This document shows, piece by piece, positions 10,029-24,457 of a stretch of DNA of 64,000 bases; within the stretch, counting starts at the first letter, position 1, and each line of letters begins with the position of its first letter. Where the stretch lies: contig OZ020519.1 in the NCBI GenBank assembly GCA_963971425.1, forward strand, positions 14,524,028 through 14,588,027, read 5' to 3'. The stretch is from Bryoerythrophyllum caledonicum. Its lineage: Eukaryota > Streptophyta > Bryopsida > Pottiales > Pottiaceae. The notes under the pieces were generated by a model. The model saw only the letters and a program-made list of their open reading frames with translations, was not told the DNA's origin and did not search any database. The position numbers and the translations under genes were made by a program.

Positions 10029-12688
10029 AGGTACTGTAGTACTGTGGAGCAAGATCATCCGTGTACGCAGAGCGAATCCACCTCCGATGGATAGTCTAAA
10101 TTCGTTTACGTGCTATAACTCGAACGTCCACCTCGTGGCTTCTGATCTCCACAGACCGTCACGACAACAAAAACAACGCAGTCTGGTTTGGTTTGGAACT
10201 TTAGCCATGAACCGTTCCCGCTGCCCATGGCCGTGCTCTGGAAGTTAAACTTAGACCCATCATCTGCATGGTCCGCTGCCTCGTGTACGACTCACAACAA
10301 GTCAACTCAATAATGTCGAGTAGCGCGCTGCAGCAAACGAAAGTGGTGGTGAACTTATCCGTATGACTTGCTTTCAAGGTATTTGACTCCCGATGCTCGT
10401 CCATTTACGGTCTCCCTCCATCTATCGAGAAATTTGCAATCCGAGTTGTCGCTTGGAAGCCATGCCGAACATTATGAGACTCGTTGACGTGGCCAGTGTT
10501 GACAATCCAGTGAAGTGATTTTGTAAAAGTAGCCTTGTCAATCCGTGCAGGTCTGTGACCTCGAGAGCCAATTCGACCAGAGAGTCTCAATTATTCTGGC
10601 TCCTCCAGAGTTAGTAATCTCCAACCAGGATCGTGTGCAAGTTGATTACTCACCAGAAAGAACCCTTTTACCATGAGTCCAGTCACGTCACTTTCACTGG
10701 TTTCGCTCTTGTGGAGCAGCCCAAGCTTGAAGAGGTGGCACGGCAACCACTGGATAGGAAGGACAATGTTATATCCTACATACAAGGGCTGCTTTGACGC
10801 TTAGAAGGCCTTCATTCGAGACTCTTGGTTGGTCATAGTTGAGGAAGTGCCACCTATTCACGTCAGTTGCCGAAGCAGCCACTAGTTTGAAAGCAACAGG
10901 CCAATCCCATAGCCAGACATGCAAAGATTTAAAGTTCTCACTTGAACCATGGCTCCTTGGACATTACCTAGAAAAGCATTATGTATCTAAGAGATATATA
11001 AGCATTATGCATTACCTACTTAAGCATTATGTATCTAACGGTTTCGTGATGTCAATTTTCTCTTTGGACAATGTGAAGTAGTGGCAAACATCTACACAAG
11101 TTGGTTTGTGACCACGGATCAAGGTCCTAATTGGTCGGACTAGTAAACTCAACCCACCAACTAGGATAGGCGCCCCAGGTATGGTAAAATCTTTTAATTA
11201 TATCTTTTAGATTATAATTACAACTATATTTGCGCAATGTAGCAAACGATAATGACGTCGAGGTTGGCACCCATTTCCAAATGGTGTCCCATTTCAAAGA
11301 TTAGGTGGTGGTGAAAAGTGTGGCCTAGTTCGCAAGGCAACAATGTTGTATGGATTAAAGAGTTTCATTAGGGCCTCTTTCCATGCTCCTCAAACTCTAT
11401 CATCTTTGACGGGGTGGGGTCACTTCCATGCGAAGAAATTGTCTCTGGACCGGTCATCACTCTGACGGGTGTTGAAGAATTGAACATGCATGTCAAGGAG
11501 ACTTTACAAGTTCATCATATATTAAAATCACCTATCATGCTAATTTGGCTCCAATTTCCAAACTTACATTTATGAACGTCTGAGATTTTGTCACATGTAC
11601 TTTAGTTGAAGGGTGTCCACTTGGAAGCGTCCACCGGGCCCAAAGAGCATTGATGAAAAAGCGGGCCTTCAACATGGAAGTATCTCAATCCCGCCATCTG
11701 GCAGCCGGGAAACTAGAGTGCGTTGTACGGGTCGGGCATTGCATGAAAACTCGCCAGTAGTCCTCTTCTTGCAATGCAGGCCCTGGCGGGCTTTGTTATC
11801 GGTTCCCTTCTAAGTTGCAATTCATTTACTCTGTTTCTTGTTGTTTTAAAATTAAAAAAAACGTGTGCCCTGAGGTCGATTGAGACAGGGCTTGACTTTT
11901 GGGTTCCTATAACATCTGTTGGTGATATTCATTTGGGACCTGGGTTGACATTTATGACTTCATACTTGGCGCACCTATTAAAAGAATACTGCACTTGTAC
12001 ACGTCTGCGAAGACCATACAATTTCATGAACGACATACTAACTTTATTTCACAATCTTTTGTTCAGCAAGGCTGCTCCTAATGCCATTAAGCTGTTGTTT
12101 GTCGTAAACGCGTGCTCTGCAAATTTAACGCTCAGTGCTCACATCGGCTCTGCGACAAAATACATATTACAGAAACATAGGCCAGACGGCGGAGGTAGCA
12201 TTTGGATGACAGCGAATCATGATTTTTCATTTCAACTGGAACGTTTCAAGCTTTGACTCTCGAATAGGCAAGGATATGAATGAGGCACTTCTGATGGGCA
12301 GACCTGCTCTTCATACATCTCACACTCGGATGTAAATACTAAAGCGTGCCTCGTAAGCCTACTACTGTTGTGTAATTACAAGATCCAGATTTTCCCATGG
12401 CAGTGACTTCAGCAAGGTTCAAGCCAGGGAGACCTGCTTCCCATTCCATCTGACATCAGATAAAAAATGCATCACATGATCCATCCTTTTGCTGAATGAT
12501 GAGTATCAATTTAATGAAAAAGCCTGAAAACGCTGAACCCTTCATTCAAGAAAAGTCGAAGATTATCACATCCACATGTATAAAATAGGTTCACAACCAC
12601 TGAGGATATCGCAGAAAAAGCCCAGAAATATTTGTATCCATGTCAAACACTTCTCGCGCGAGAAAAGAACAGTCAGAAGTCATGATAT

Positions 12689-13373
12689 TTAATGGCTGTG
12701 GATTTGCATTTCAATAGAAAACTCTTGAGAGTGACCACAAAACTTCATCAGTAACTGTAGAACTTGGCCCTGAACTAACGCTTGGTTTGTCCCAATAGGG
12801 TCACGAAAACCAAAAAATATACAAGAAGCCATCCAACTTCTCAACCAGCCAACTTGCCTGTGGTCAGACGACGATTTCACGTGCCATCTGAAGAACACTG
12901 TCTTGAGAGATAATAGATAGTCCAGGAGACGATGTAAAAATTTCCCACCAGGGGATACAGTACCCATCTGAACAGGCATCATGTGAGCCATAAAAATCAA
13001 TGAACCCTGAAAGACAAAAGCAGCAAATGCTGGTCAGTGATACAAGAATGTGACATATATTAAATTGTGTTGAAATGAAAACGTGATCAGAATATAAAGG
13101 ACGGAATCATACATTGACAAAGGTAGCAGTTACACAACAAACCACACAACGCAGATTCCAAATGCGAAGCCATGAGAATTACCCAGGGCCTCTTCTAGAA
13201 AACCATTAATAAGGTAATTACCACATGTACACATCTCCCAGCATCCAATCGACACTATTGCGATATATTCAGCTACAGAAGAGGTGGAAATAAGGTGCTC
13301 CCAGAACAAGAGCAGAAGCTCTGTTATTGACGAACTTGGGCGTGAACCAAGCTCCACAAACCAGTAAACGTTA
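12689..13373 (-). pseudogene. Decayed two-exon fragment, unit 2 copy
   Basis: Same as 4384-5068, including the 13-base deletion that closes the first block. Confidence 0.35.
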
Positions 13374-13449
13374 CTGGTAGAAAATGCTCACGAGGGACAG
13401 CTAACAAGACTAAATCCGGTCATGATGAAGGGAGTTCGATCTCTGATCT

Positions 13450-14631
13450 TCAGTAATGCTTCTTGGGTACGCAGCATTTCTTCTTCCAGTCGTACTCGTA
13501 ACCGTCCTTGCAGTGCTGCTTGCATTCCCCATGCTTGCACGTCACCTCGCCGTCCTTCCACTCCACGTTGCACTTGTTGCCGCACTTGCCGCAGTTGTTC
13601 ACGTCGTTCTCCGTGTCGGCTTTGCACTTGGGGACGCAGCATTTCTTCTGCAAGTCGTACTCATAACCTTCCTTGCAGTACTGCTCGCACTCGCCCTGCG
13701 TGCAAGTTACCTCGCCGTCCTTCCACTCCACCTTGCACTTGTTGCCGCACTTGCCGCAGTTGTTCACGTCGTTCTCCGTGTCGGCTTTGCACTTGGGGAC
13801 GCAGCATTTCTTCTTCCAGTCGTACTCATAACCATCCTTACAGTACTGCTCGCACTCGCCGTGCTTGCACGTCACCTCGCCGTCCTTCCACTCGACCTTG
13901 CACTTGTTGCCGCACTTGCCGCAGTTGTTCACGTCGTTCTCCGTGTCGGCTTTGCACTTGGGGACGCAGCATTTCTTCTGCCAGTCGTACTCATAACCTT
14001 CCTTGCAGTACTGCTCGCACTCGCCGTGCTTGCACGTCACCTCGCCGTCCTTCCACTCCAGCTTGCACTTGTTGCCGCACTTGCCGCAGTTGTTCACGTC
14101 GTTCTCCGTGTCAGCTTTGCACTTGGGGACGCAGCATTTCTTCTTCCAGTCGTACTCATAACCGTCCTTGCAGTACTGCTTGCACTCGCCATGCTTGCAC
14201 GTCACCGCGCCGTCCTTCCACTCCACCTTGCACTCCTTGCCGCAGTCGCCGCAGTTCTTGACGTCGTTCAGGATGTAGGTGTCGCAACCTTTTTTGTGGT
14301 TGCAGTTCTTGTACCCGGACGGGCATCGATCCCACGCATCGGCGCTCCCTGAAAACCACGAGACCAGCACATACATCAGGGTCTTAACAACAGATAGTCA
14401 CATAATCACTTCAATATGCACACAATCGTGCAGACATGCTCGCGAAACACCAACTGAATATCGTAATTCAATCCTCATAAATCTCTAGCTTCTTCAAGAC
14501 TTGGGAACAATATATCACTACATTCAACAGTTGGAGCAAGTTGAGGTGGTGACTAGAGATGGGACATTACCGACGAAGAGCACCACCAAAGTGGCTACCA
14601 CCATGAGCATCACATGTCGCGAGGTAGCCAT
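13450..14631 (-). CDS. Secreted STIG1-like cysteine-rich repeat protein, copy 2 (5 modules)
   Basis: Exon 1 is 14571-14631 and exon 2 is 13450-14348, with the same GT-AG intron. The translated exon 2 and the exon-1 signal peptide are identical to copy 1, so the two genes would make the same 319-residue protein. The upstream TATA box is at 14727-14733. Confidence 0.8.
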
Positions 14632-16593
14632 CGCTACTGGATCTGAAGGCAGATAACTGGTGAAGCTGGAGAGGCAGGAATGCTGCTGAGCTGCAGAGAT
14701 GAGAATGCAGTGAACTGGGGTCGACGTTATATAGATCAGTGATCGCGTTATCATTGGTCCACAGTCACGTTTATCAGGAGCCACCGTTGACATTTTCCAA
14801 GGATTACATATTAAAAGTTATGATCATATTTACGTTTCAGGGATGCCCATACTTCAACGCGAGTCAGCCATTGCGCATCTGAACGAGCATTCCAATCACC
14901 ACTACGGTCAACCCAGAGTTTCAGAGTGGGTCGATACCGTGTTGTCCTAGGCGCTGTTGCTGATCGTCAACCCAGCTAGCTCTGCTCGCTGACAGATTAT
15001 TTAACGGAGGAGAATTACAAGGTCTTCTATGTAAATTTCTTCACTCCAAACATAAATATAGTATAAGTTGACAGATATAAAATAGAAAGTTCTATAACAG
15101 GTAAGTTGGCTTATCCGCGCCATGCAGAGCCAGGCATGCCGCATATATAGTACATGAATATCCGCCATGGATGATTTGGTGGATGCTCAGCTAAGATTGG
15201 TGTCAGCAGCGTGCTAGACCTGACGCATGCATGCTCGTGGATTATGGAAGCACTGGACCCGTCCTTGGTCCAGACTTGGATCTCAATGTCAACCAAATGA
15301 AACTAGCACTGGACCCGTCCTAATTTGTCTAGACTTGGATCTCCTCAACCAAATGAAACTATTGAAGGCTGGAATTATGTAAATGTTTAAGAGAAATCTT
15401 AGGTCACAGTCATCACGAGTAGCAACTACAAACATGTCAAGGTAAATGTTCACGTGTAAGCGTTTATAACACTTGCAGTTCAATGTTCAGAACTCCACCT
15501 CAGAGCAGTGCAGGAAACTCATTGTTTGTAGGGGGATAAAATCCCTGTGCTGAAAGGCTGGCAATGTGAGTAGTATTCAATGACAGAAGTTCAATATTTG
15601 AATAGTCAATCAGGCTATCTAGACTACGCACCGAGATCAGGTAATGCACATTATTCCAATCAGGGCCTGTGTAACCTACTATCGGCGGTTGAGACATCTT
15701 TACTGTGGCGAGATGGACGATCGACCCTTTGTCACCTGAACGCTTCAAAATATCATATGCCGAAACAACCGTTGACTTTCAGGTGTTGACTTTCCCAAGC
15801 ACGCGAGCACTTTGCAGTAGACATTGCATATGGTGGTTCTAAATTTAGTGCGGACAGGTCAACTTGGATACTGTTCCATCCAGACTTATCCCGTCCTTGA
15901 CGCAGAGTAACACAGCGCATTCCCAACCCTAACGTGTGATATGCAAATCAATATGACGACATCTACAATAGACCCCAAAGTGTTGTAGATCATCCGCACT
16001 TGAAAGCTTTCTGCAACAGTACGGAACATTCTTGAAGCTCGTTTTGGCTTCTTGTCGGTAATAGACACTCCAATGTCGAACTGTTATAGCGGCCAGATGC
16101 GGCCTCAAATTTCCGCATATCCATCATAGGTGCCGTTGCAGGCCCATACAGTGGATTATGAGCATGTCAGAACACTACTCAAGTCAACGAGCTTCTCAGA
16201 GTCTGACTGTATACTTGTCTATATGAAGGCGTTGTACCTGATGTCAACCCTGGTGCAAAGTATTTGATTCTGAAAAGCTCGCCATCTAGATTCTATAGGC
16301 CTTGGCTCTAGATAAATGTGGTCACAGAAAGACTCGAGGCAGCACAAGTGGTGCTTCCACCTCTGAAATGTGAGCCTATCAAGATGTTTGGATGGCAGAA
16401 ATGAACCCGGTTGTCAAATCTGGATGCCCGTTAACCCTCTGGTGCGCACGCACGAGACCCAAAATGGGACTTGGAGAAGTTGTAACTCAATTTTCGTGAA
16501 ATTCATAACGTTGTAGGTTATGAAACAATGTGAAGTTCACATTAAATCCGCATACACTACATGAACATTATGCAAAAATGAAATCATGATTTG

Positions 16594-16793
16594 NNNNNNN
16601 NNNNNNNNNNNNNNNNNNNNNNNNNNNNNNNNNNNNNNNNNNNNNNNNNNNNNNNNNNNNNNNNNNNNNNNNNNNNNNNNNNNNNNNNNNNNNNNNNNNN
16701 NNNNNNNNNNNNNNNNNNNNNNNNNNNNNNNNNNNNNNNNNNNNNNNNNNNNNNNNNNNNNNNNNNNNNNNNNNNNNNNNNNNNNNNNNNNNN
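16594..16793. other. Assembly gap (200 N)
   Basis: Exactly 200 Ns, a conventional placeholder length. The left edge is unit position 8288 and the right edge is unit position 5025. If the array is regular here, the missing sequence is 5,041 bases, or that plus whole units. Expected missing content is the start of unit 3, with its retroposon and most of the decayed exon pair. Reading frames drawn across the Ns have no meaning. Confidence 0.95.
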
Positions 16794-16913
16794 ACGAACT
16801 TGGGCGTGAACCAAGCTCCACAAACCAGTAAACGTTACTGGTAGAAAATGCTCACGAGGGACAGCTAACAAGACTAAATCCGGTCATGATGAAGGGAGTT
16901 CGATCTCTGATCT

Positions 16914-17840
16914 TCAGTAATGCTTCTTGGGTACGCAGCATTTCTTCTTCCAGTCGTACTCGTAACCGTCCTTGCAGTGCTGCTTGCATTCCCCATGCTT
17001 GCACGTCACCTCGCCGTCCTTCCACTCCACGTTGCACTTGTTGCCGCACTTGCCGCAGTTGTTCACGTCGTTCTCCGTGTCGGCTTTGCACTTGGGGACG
17101 CAGCATTTCTTCTGCAAGTCGTACTCATAACCTTCCTTGCAGTACTGCTCGCACTCGCCCTGCGTGCAAGTTACCTCGCCGTCCTTCCACTCCACCTTGC
17201 ACTTGTTGCCGCACTTGCCGCAGTTGTTCACGTCGTTCTCCGTGTCGGCTTTGCACTTGGGGACGCAGCATTTCTTCTTCCAGTCGTACTCATAACCATC
17301 CTTACAGTACTGCTCGCACTCGCCGTGCTTGCACGTCACCTCGCCGTCCTTCCACTCGACCTTGCACTTGTTGCCGCACTTGCCGCAGTTGTTCACGTCG
17401 TTCTCCGTGTCGGCTTTGCACTTGGGGACGCAGCATTTCTTCTGCCAGTCGTACTCATAACCTTCCTTGCAGTACTGCTCGCACTCGCCGTGCTTGCACG
17501 TCACCTCGCCGTCCTTCCACTCCAGCTTGCACTTGTTGCCGCACTTGCCGCAGTTGTTCACGTCGTTCTCCGTGTCAGCTTTGCACTTGGGGACGCAGCA
17601 TTTCTTCTTCCAGTCGTACTCATAACCGTCCTTGCAGTACTGCTTGCACTCGCCATGCTTGCACGTCACCGCGCCGTCCTTCCACTCCACCTTGCACTCC
17701 TTGCCGCAGTCGCCGCAGTTCTTGACGTCGTTCAGGATGTAGGTGTCGCAACCTTTTTTGTGGTTGCAGTTCTTGTACCCGGACGGGCATCGATCCCACG
17801 CATCGGCGCTCCCTGAAAACCACGAGACCAGCACATACAT
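16914..17840 (-). other. Exon 2 of copy 3 with adjoining intron frame
   Basis: The open frame runs past the splice acceptor into the intron, ending at an intronic ATG (17838-17840). True exon 2 is 16914-17812. The frame is listed because a gene finder without splicing would take it for a complete 308-codon gene lacking a signal peptide. Confidence 0.6.
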
Positions 17841-18095
17841 CAGGGTCTTAACAACAGATAGTCACATAATCACTTCAATATGCACACAATCGTGCAGACA
17901 TGCTCGCGAAACACCAACTGAATATCGTAATTCAATCCTCATAAATCTCTAGCTTCTTCAAGACTTGGGAACAATATATCACTACATTCAACAGTTGGAG
18001 CAAGTTGAGGTGGTGACTAGAGATGGGACATTACCGACGAAGAGCACCACCAAAGTGGCTACCACCATGAGCATCACATGTCGCGAGGTAGCCAT
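16914..18095 (-). CDS. Secreted STIG1-like cysteine-rich repeat protein, copy 3 (5 modules)
   Basis: Exon 1 is 18035-18095 and exon 2 is 16914-17812. The translation equals copy 1. Only about 120 bases of its 3' flank are known before the gap, so its downstream surroundings are inferred from the neighbouring units. Confidence 0.8.
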
Positions 18096-21000
18096 CGCTA
18101 CTGGATCTGAAGGCAGATAACTGGTGAAGCTGGAGAGGCAGGAATGCTGCTGAGCTGCAGAGATGAGAATGCAGTGAACTGGGGTCGACGTTATATAGAT
18201 CAGTGATCGCGTTATCATTGGTCCACAGTCACGTTTATCAGGAGCCACCGTTGACATTTTCCAAGGATTACATATTAAAAGTTATGATCATATTTACGTT
18301 TCAGGGATGCCCATACTTCAACGCGAGTCAGCCATTGCGCATCTGAACGAGCATTCCAATCACCACTACGGTCAACCCAGAGTTTCAGAGTGGGTCGATA
18401 CCGTGTTGTCCTAGGCGCTGTTGCTGATCGTCAACCCAGCTAGCTCTGCTCGCTGACAGATTATTTAACGGAGGAGAATTACAAGGTCTTCTATGTAAAT
18501 TTCTTCACTCCAAACATAAATATAGTATAAGTTGACAGATATAAAATAGAAAGTTCTATAACAGGTAAGTTGGCTTATCCGCGCCATGCAGAGCCAGGCA
18601 TGCCGCATATATAGTACATGAATATCCGCCATGGATGATTTGGTGGATGCTCAGCTAAGATTGGTGTCAGCAGCGTGCTAGACCTGACGCATGCATGCTC
18701 GTGGATTATGGAAGCACTGGACCCGTCCTTGGTCCAGACTTGGATCTCAATGTCAACCAAATGAAACTAGCACTGGACCCGTCCTAATTTGTCTAGACTT
18801 GGATCTCCTCAACCAAATGAAACTATTGAAGGCTGGAATTATGTAAATGTTTAAGAGAAATCTTAGGTCACAGTCATCACGAGTAGCAACTACAAACATG
18901 TCAAGGTAAATGTTCACGTGTAAGCGTTTATAACACTTGCAGTTCAATGTTCAGAACTCCACCTCAGAGCAGTGCAGGAAACTCATTGTTTGTAGGGGGA
19001 TAAAATCCCTGTGCTGAAAGGCTGGCAATGTGAGTAGTATTCAATGACAGAAGTTCAATATTTGAATAGTCAATCAGGCTATCTAGACTACGCACCGAGA
19101 TCAGGTAATGCACATTATTCCAATCAGGGCCTGTGTAACCTACTATCGGCGGTTGAGACATCTTTACTGTGGCGAGATGGACGATCGACCCTTTGTCACC
19201 TGAACGCTTCAAAATATCATATGCCGAAACAACCGTTGACTTTCAGGTGTTGACTTTCCCAAGCACGCGAGCACTTTGCAGTAGACATTGCATATGGTGG
19301 TTCTAAATTTAGTGCGGACAGGTCAACTTGGATACTGTTCCATCCAGACTTATCCCGTCCTTGACGCAGAGTAACACAGCGCATTCCCAACCCTAACGTG
19401 TGATATGCAAATCAATATGACGACATCTACAATAGACCCCAAAGTGTTGTAGATCATCCGCACTTGAAAGCTTTCTGCAACAGTACGGAACATTCTTGAA
19501 GCTCGTTTTGGCTTCTTGTCGGTAATAGACACTCCAATGTCGAACTGTTATAGCGGCCAGATGCGGCCTCAAATTTCCGCATATCCATCATAGGTGCCGT
19601 TGCAGGCCCATACAGTGGATTATGAGCATGTCAGAACACTACTCAAGTCAACGAGCTTCTCAGAGTCTGACTGTATACTTGTCTATATGAAGGCGTTGTA
19701 CCTGATGTCAACCCTGGTGCAAAGTATTTGATTCTGAAAAGCTCGCCATCTAGATTCTATAGGCCTTGGCTCTAGATAAATGTGGTCACAGAAAGACTCG
19801 AGGCAGCACAAGTGGTGCTTCCACCTCTGAAATGTGAGCCTATCAAGATGTTTGGATGGCAGAAATGAACCCGGTTGTCAAATCTGGATGCCCGTTAACC
19901 CTCTGGTGCGCACGCACGAGACCCAAAATGGGACTTGGAGAAGTTGTAACTCAATTTTCGTGAAATTCATAACGTTGTAGGTTATGAAACAATGTGAAGT
20001 TCACATTAAATCCGCATACACTACATGAACATTATGCAAAAATGAAATCATGATTTGGGATAATAGAACTCGTTGGAAAGCAAGGAATACAACACAAAAT
20101 ACATCAAATACACTCAAATATAATGAATTCCATGCCACATACTATGTTGTGTTTCATACACATGCAAATGATTTTGGTTTTAATTTTGATCAAAATTTGT
20201 CTTTAAGCGGTTCGTTATTGTTTTGTGATTGTAGATCTCTCTCATCCCATACAAATCTTCGGTTTCAATTCGTATGATTTTGGAACATTTTTGATTGTAA
20301 ACAATCAAGGAAACAAAAGTTTAAAAAACCATCAATAATCATGCAAAAATGTTTTTCTTCACGTACGATATGTCAATGCGAAGCTATCAACCTAGTGCAA
20401 ATGTGAACCTCTTTTATTCAAAGTACAAAATTCCTTGCAAGAATCTATTGATGGATAAAGTAGTATACCCTCCAAAGTCCACAATTTTTTATACCAATAT
20501 ACGGTATCTTTAAACACCATAATCTATTGCATCAACCGTTGGATACAATTGTGCAAATTTTCCCAAAGTTTAGGTGATGGTTTGAGTTCAATTTTGTAAG
20601 GTTGGATACTAAAACTAGGCATTCTATATTCATCAAAGCTAGTTCAAAGATAAAATCAACACATATCTTGGTTTTGGAGAAACATGACATGGGTGCTAAA
20701 GGGTTCATCTATTAAGTACAAGCAAGCTGTTTTGGGCAATTGTGATACAAATGTAATGAATTGTCTAAAAATGTAATAGATTTTGAAAAACATCATGAAC
20801 AAGGCATTTCATTTTACTTACATGGTTGGCGATTGCTCATTGGTAAAGGATTAAATCAATGGCTCTCAAATTATCACTTTGGCGTTACTTTTAAATATAG
20901 ATTCAATTAACCATGTTAGAATTGGAATATAGTGTAACACGACATTTAGGGTCATAATCTCTCTTGGCCACATGGAGTAAAAACAATATGTTCCTTTTAT

Positions 21001-21420
21001 AGCGGATTTATATTCTACAGATAGTTAAAACTAATCAATTCAAGGATCAATTGCAATGTAGTTGCATGATTAGGAGGCTCCTCTAAAGCCTCAAATCCTC
21101 CAGCTTTTTAAAAGTATCGTAGAGACATTGAATTGTGTAATTGTATTGGGATGAGGCTTCCTCCCTTGGAGGGGCATTGGTGATGGGGACTTCTTGATTT
21201 TTAAACCCTACTACTTATCTTTTATACTCAAATGGTGAATAGTTGGAAGGATAGTAAGTGTCTTTTTGGTTAAGTTTCTCGTCATTGTTACTTGCTTGAT
21301 GTATATTGAGGAACTGCAAGTGTCTTTTATGCTAGTTTGGGCCTTTGGCATACACACAACAACCTGGATGCCTCTTCTGGTCGCGAGAATATGAAACTAC
21401 ACGATCTAAGTGATTTTGGA

Positions 21421-21797
21421 ATAAAAAGCGATGCCCTCTTAGTGCCATCTGGGAGGGCTTGACCAATTACGGTAGAGTGGCGTGGGGCATGTCGATACGG
21501 CCAACTTTGATCATAACAGGTTTAAGACACTCACCCATTTCGACACCAACTGGGGTCCTTATGAGGCGGTGTGCAATAGGCAGGGTGCCTGGATGGGTGG
21601 GTGTGTGGTGTGTGGGTGAGGGAGTTTCGTTAGTCGAGTTTATTGGTTCGACGCCTTGCTGGCTCTAGTACGTTTGGGTGTGGTTTTATGTTCTCTTCTT
21701 TGCAATTAAATCCCGGTTTAATTTGTGCCCAAAAATACTAAATAAATAAATAAATAAAGGAATAGTATACGAATAAATTAATAAAAAGCGATGCCCT
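21421..21797 (+). mobile_element. A-tailed retroposon, unit 4 copy
   Basis: Same element and same 17-bp target-site copies as at 1347-1723. Confidence 0.7.
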
Positions 21798-24457
21798 AGG
21801 TACTGTAGTACTGTGGAGCAAGATCATCCGTGTACGCAGAGCGAATCCACCTCCGATGGATAGTCTAAATTCGTTTACGTGCTATAACTCGAACGTCCAC
21901 CTCGTGGCTTCTGATCTCCACAGACCGTCACGACAACAAAAACAACGCAGTCTGGTTTGGTTTGGAACTTTAGCCATGAACCGTTCCCGCTGCCCATGGC
22001 CGTGCTCTGGAAGTTAAACTTAGACCCATCATCTGCATGGTCCGCTGCCTCGTGTACGACTCACAACAAGTCAACTCAATAATGTCGAGTAGCGCGCTGC
22101 AGCAAACGAAAGTGGTGGTGAACTTATCCGTATGACTTGCTTTCAAGGTATTTGACTCCCGATGCTCGTCCATTTACGGTCTCCCTCCATCTATCGAGAA
22201 ATTTGCAATCCGAGTTGTCGCTTGGAAGCCATGCCGAACATTATGAGACTCGTTGACGTGGCCAGTGTTGACAATCCAGTGAAGTGATTTTGTAAAAGTA
22301 GCCTTGTCAATCCGTGCAGGTCTGTGACCTCGAGAGCCAATTCGACCAGAGAGTCTCAATTATTCTGGCTCCTCCAGAGTTAGTAATCTCCAACCAGGAT
22401 CGTGTGCAAGTTGATTACTCACCAGAAAGAACCCTTTTACCATGAGTCCAGTCACGTCACTTTCACTGGTTTCGCTCTTGTGGAGCAGCCCAAGCTTGAA
22501 GAGGTGGCACGGCAACCACTGGATAGGAAGGACAATGTTATATCCTACATACAAGGGCTGCTTTGACGCTTAGAAGGCCTTCATTCGAGACTCTTGGTTG
22601 GTCATAGTTGAGGAAGTGCCACCTATTCACGTCAGTTGCCGAAGCAGCCACTAGTTTGAAAGCAACAGGCCAATCCCATAGCCAGACATGCAAAGATTTA
22701 AAGTTCTCACTTGAACCATGGCTCCTTGGACATTACCTAGAAAAGCATTATGTATCTAAGAGATATATAAGCATTATGCATTACCTACTTAAGCATTATG
22801 TATCTAACGGTTTCGTGATGTCAATTTTCTCTTTGGACAATGTGAAGTAGTGGCAAACATCTACACAAGTTGGTTTGTGACCACGGATCAAGGTCCTAAT
22901 TGGTCGGACTAGTAAACTCAACCCACCAACTAGGATAGGCGCCCCAGGTATGGTAAAATCTTTTAATTATATCTTTTAGATTATAATTACAACTATATTT
23001 GCGCAATGTAGCAAACGATAATGACGTCGAGGTTGGCACCCATTTCCAAATGGTGTCCCATTTCAAAGATTAGGTGGTGGTGAAAAGTGTGGCCTAGTTC
23101 GCAAGGCAACAATGTTGTATGGATTAAAGAGTTTCATTAGGGCCTCTTTCCATGCTCCTCAAACTCTATCATCTTTGACGGGGTGGGGTCACTTCCATGC
23201 GAAGAAATTGTCTCTGGACCGGTCATCACTCTGACGGGTGTTGAAGAATTGAACATGCATGTCAAGGAGACTTTACAAGTTCATCATATATTAAAATCAC
23301 CTATCATGCTAATTTGGCTCCAATTTCCAAACTTACATTTATGAACGTCTGAGATTTTGTCACATGTACTTTAGTTGAAGGGTGTCCACTTGGAAGCGTC
23401 CACCGGGCCCAAAGAGCATTGATGAAAAAGCGGGCCTTCAACATGGAAGTATCTCAATCCCGCCATCTGGCAGCCGGGAAACTAGAGTGCGTTGTACGGG
23501 TCGGGCATTGCATGAAAACTCGCCAGTAGTCCTCTTCTTGCAATGCAGGCCCTGGCGGGCTTTGTTATCGGTTCCCTTCTAAGTTGCAATTCATTTACTC
23601 TGTTTCTTGTTGTTTTAAAATTAAAAAAAACGTGTGCCCTGAGGTCGATTGAGACAGGGCTTGACTTTTGGGTTCCTATAACATCTGTTGGTGATATTCA
23701 TTTGGGACCTGGGTTGACATTTATGACTTCATACTTGGCGCACCTATTAAAAGAATACTGCACTTGTACACGTCTGCGAAGACCATACAATTTCATGAAC
23801 GACATACTAACTTTATTTCACAATCTTTTGTTCAGCAAGGCTGCTCCTAATGCCATTAAGCTGTTGTTTGTCGTAAACGCGTGCTCTGCAAATTTAACGC
23901 TCAGTGCTCACATCGGCTCTGCGACAAAATACATATTACAGAAACATAGGCCAGACGGCGGAGGTAGCATTTGGATGACAGCGAATCATGATTTTTCATT
24001 TCAACTGGAACGTTTCAAGCTTTGACTCTCGAATAGGCAAGGATATGAATGAGGCACTTCTGATGGGCAGACCTGCTCTTCATACATCTCACACTCGGAT
24101 GTAAATACTAAAGCGTGCCTCGTAAGCCTACTACTGTTGTGTAATTACAAGATCCAGATTTTCCCATGGCAGTGACTTCAGCAAGGTTCAAGCCAGGGAG
24201 ACCTGCTTCCCATTCCATCTGACATCAGATAAAAAATGCATCACATGATCCATCCTTTTGCTGAATGATGAGTATCAATTTAATGAAAAAGCCTGAAAAC
24301 GCTGAACCCTTCATTCAAGAAAAGTCGAAGATTATCACATCCACATGTATAAAATAGGTTCACAACCACTGAGGATATCGCAGAAAAAGCCCAGAAATAT
24401 TTGTATCCATGTCAAACACTTCTCGCGCGAGAAAAGAACAGTCAGAAGTCATGATAT

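Larger units (their letters stand above)
8306..16593. repeat. Tandem array unit 2, ends at assembly gap
   Basis: Matches unit 1 at offset +8305 with no difference that I could see. The sequence stops at unit position 8288, 17 bases short of the unit end, where the Ns begin. Confidence 0.95.
16794..20074. repeat. Tandem array unit 3, right part only
   Basis: Corresponds to unit positions 5025-8305 at offset +11769. It retains the cysteine-rich gene, the promoter and the 5' flank. The left 5.0 kb is lost in the gap. Confidence 0.95.

Noticed and set aside
16537-16871. Open frames spanning the N gap
   Set aside because: They consist mostly of unknown bases and join sequence that is not adjacent in the genome.
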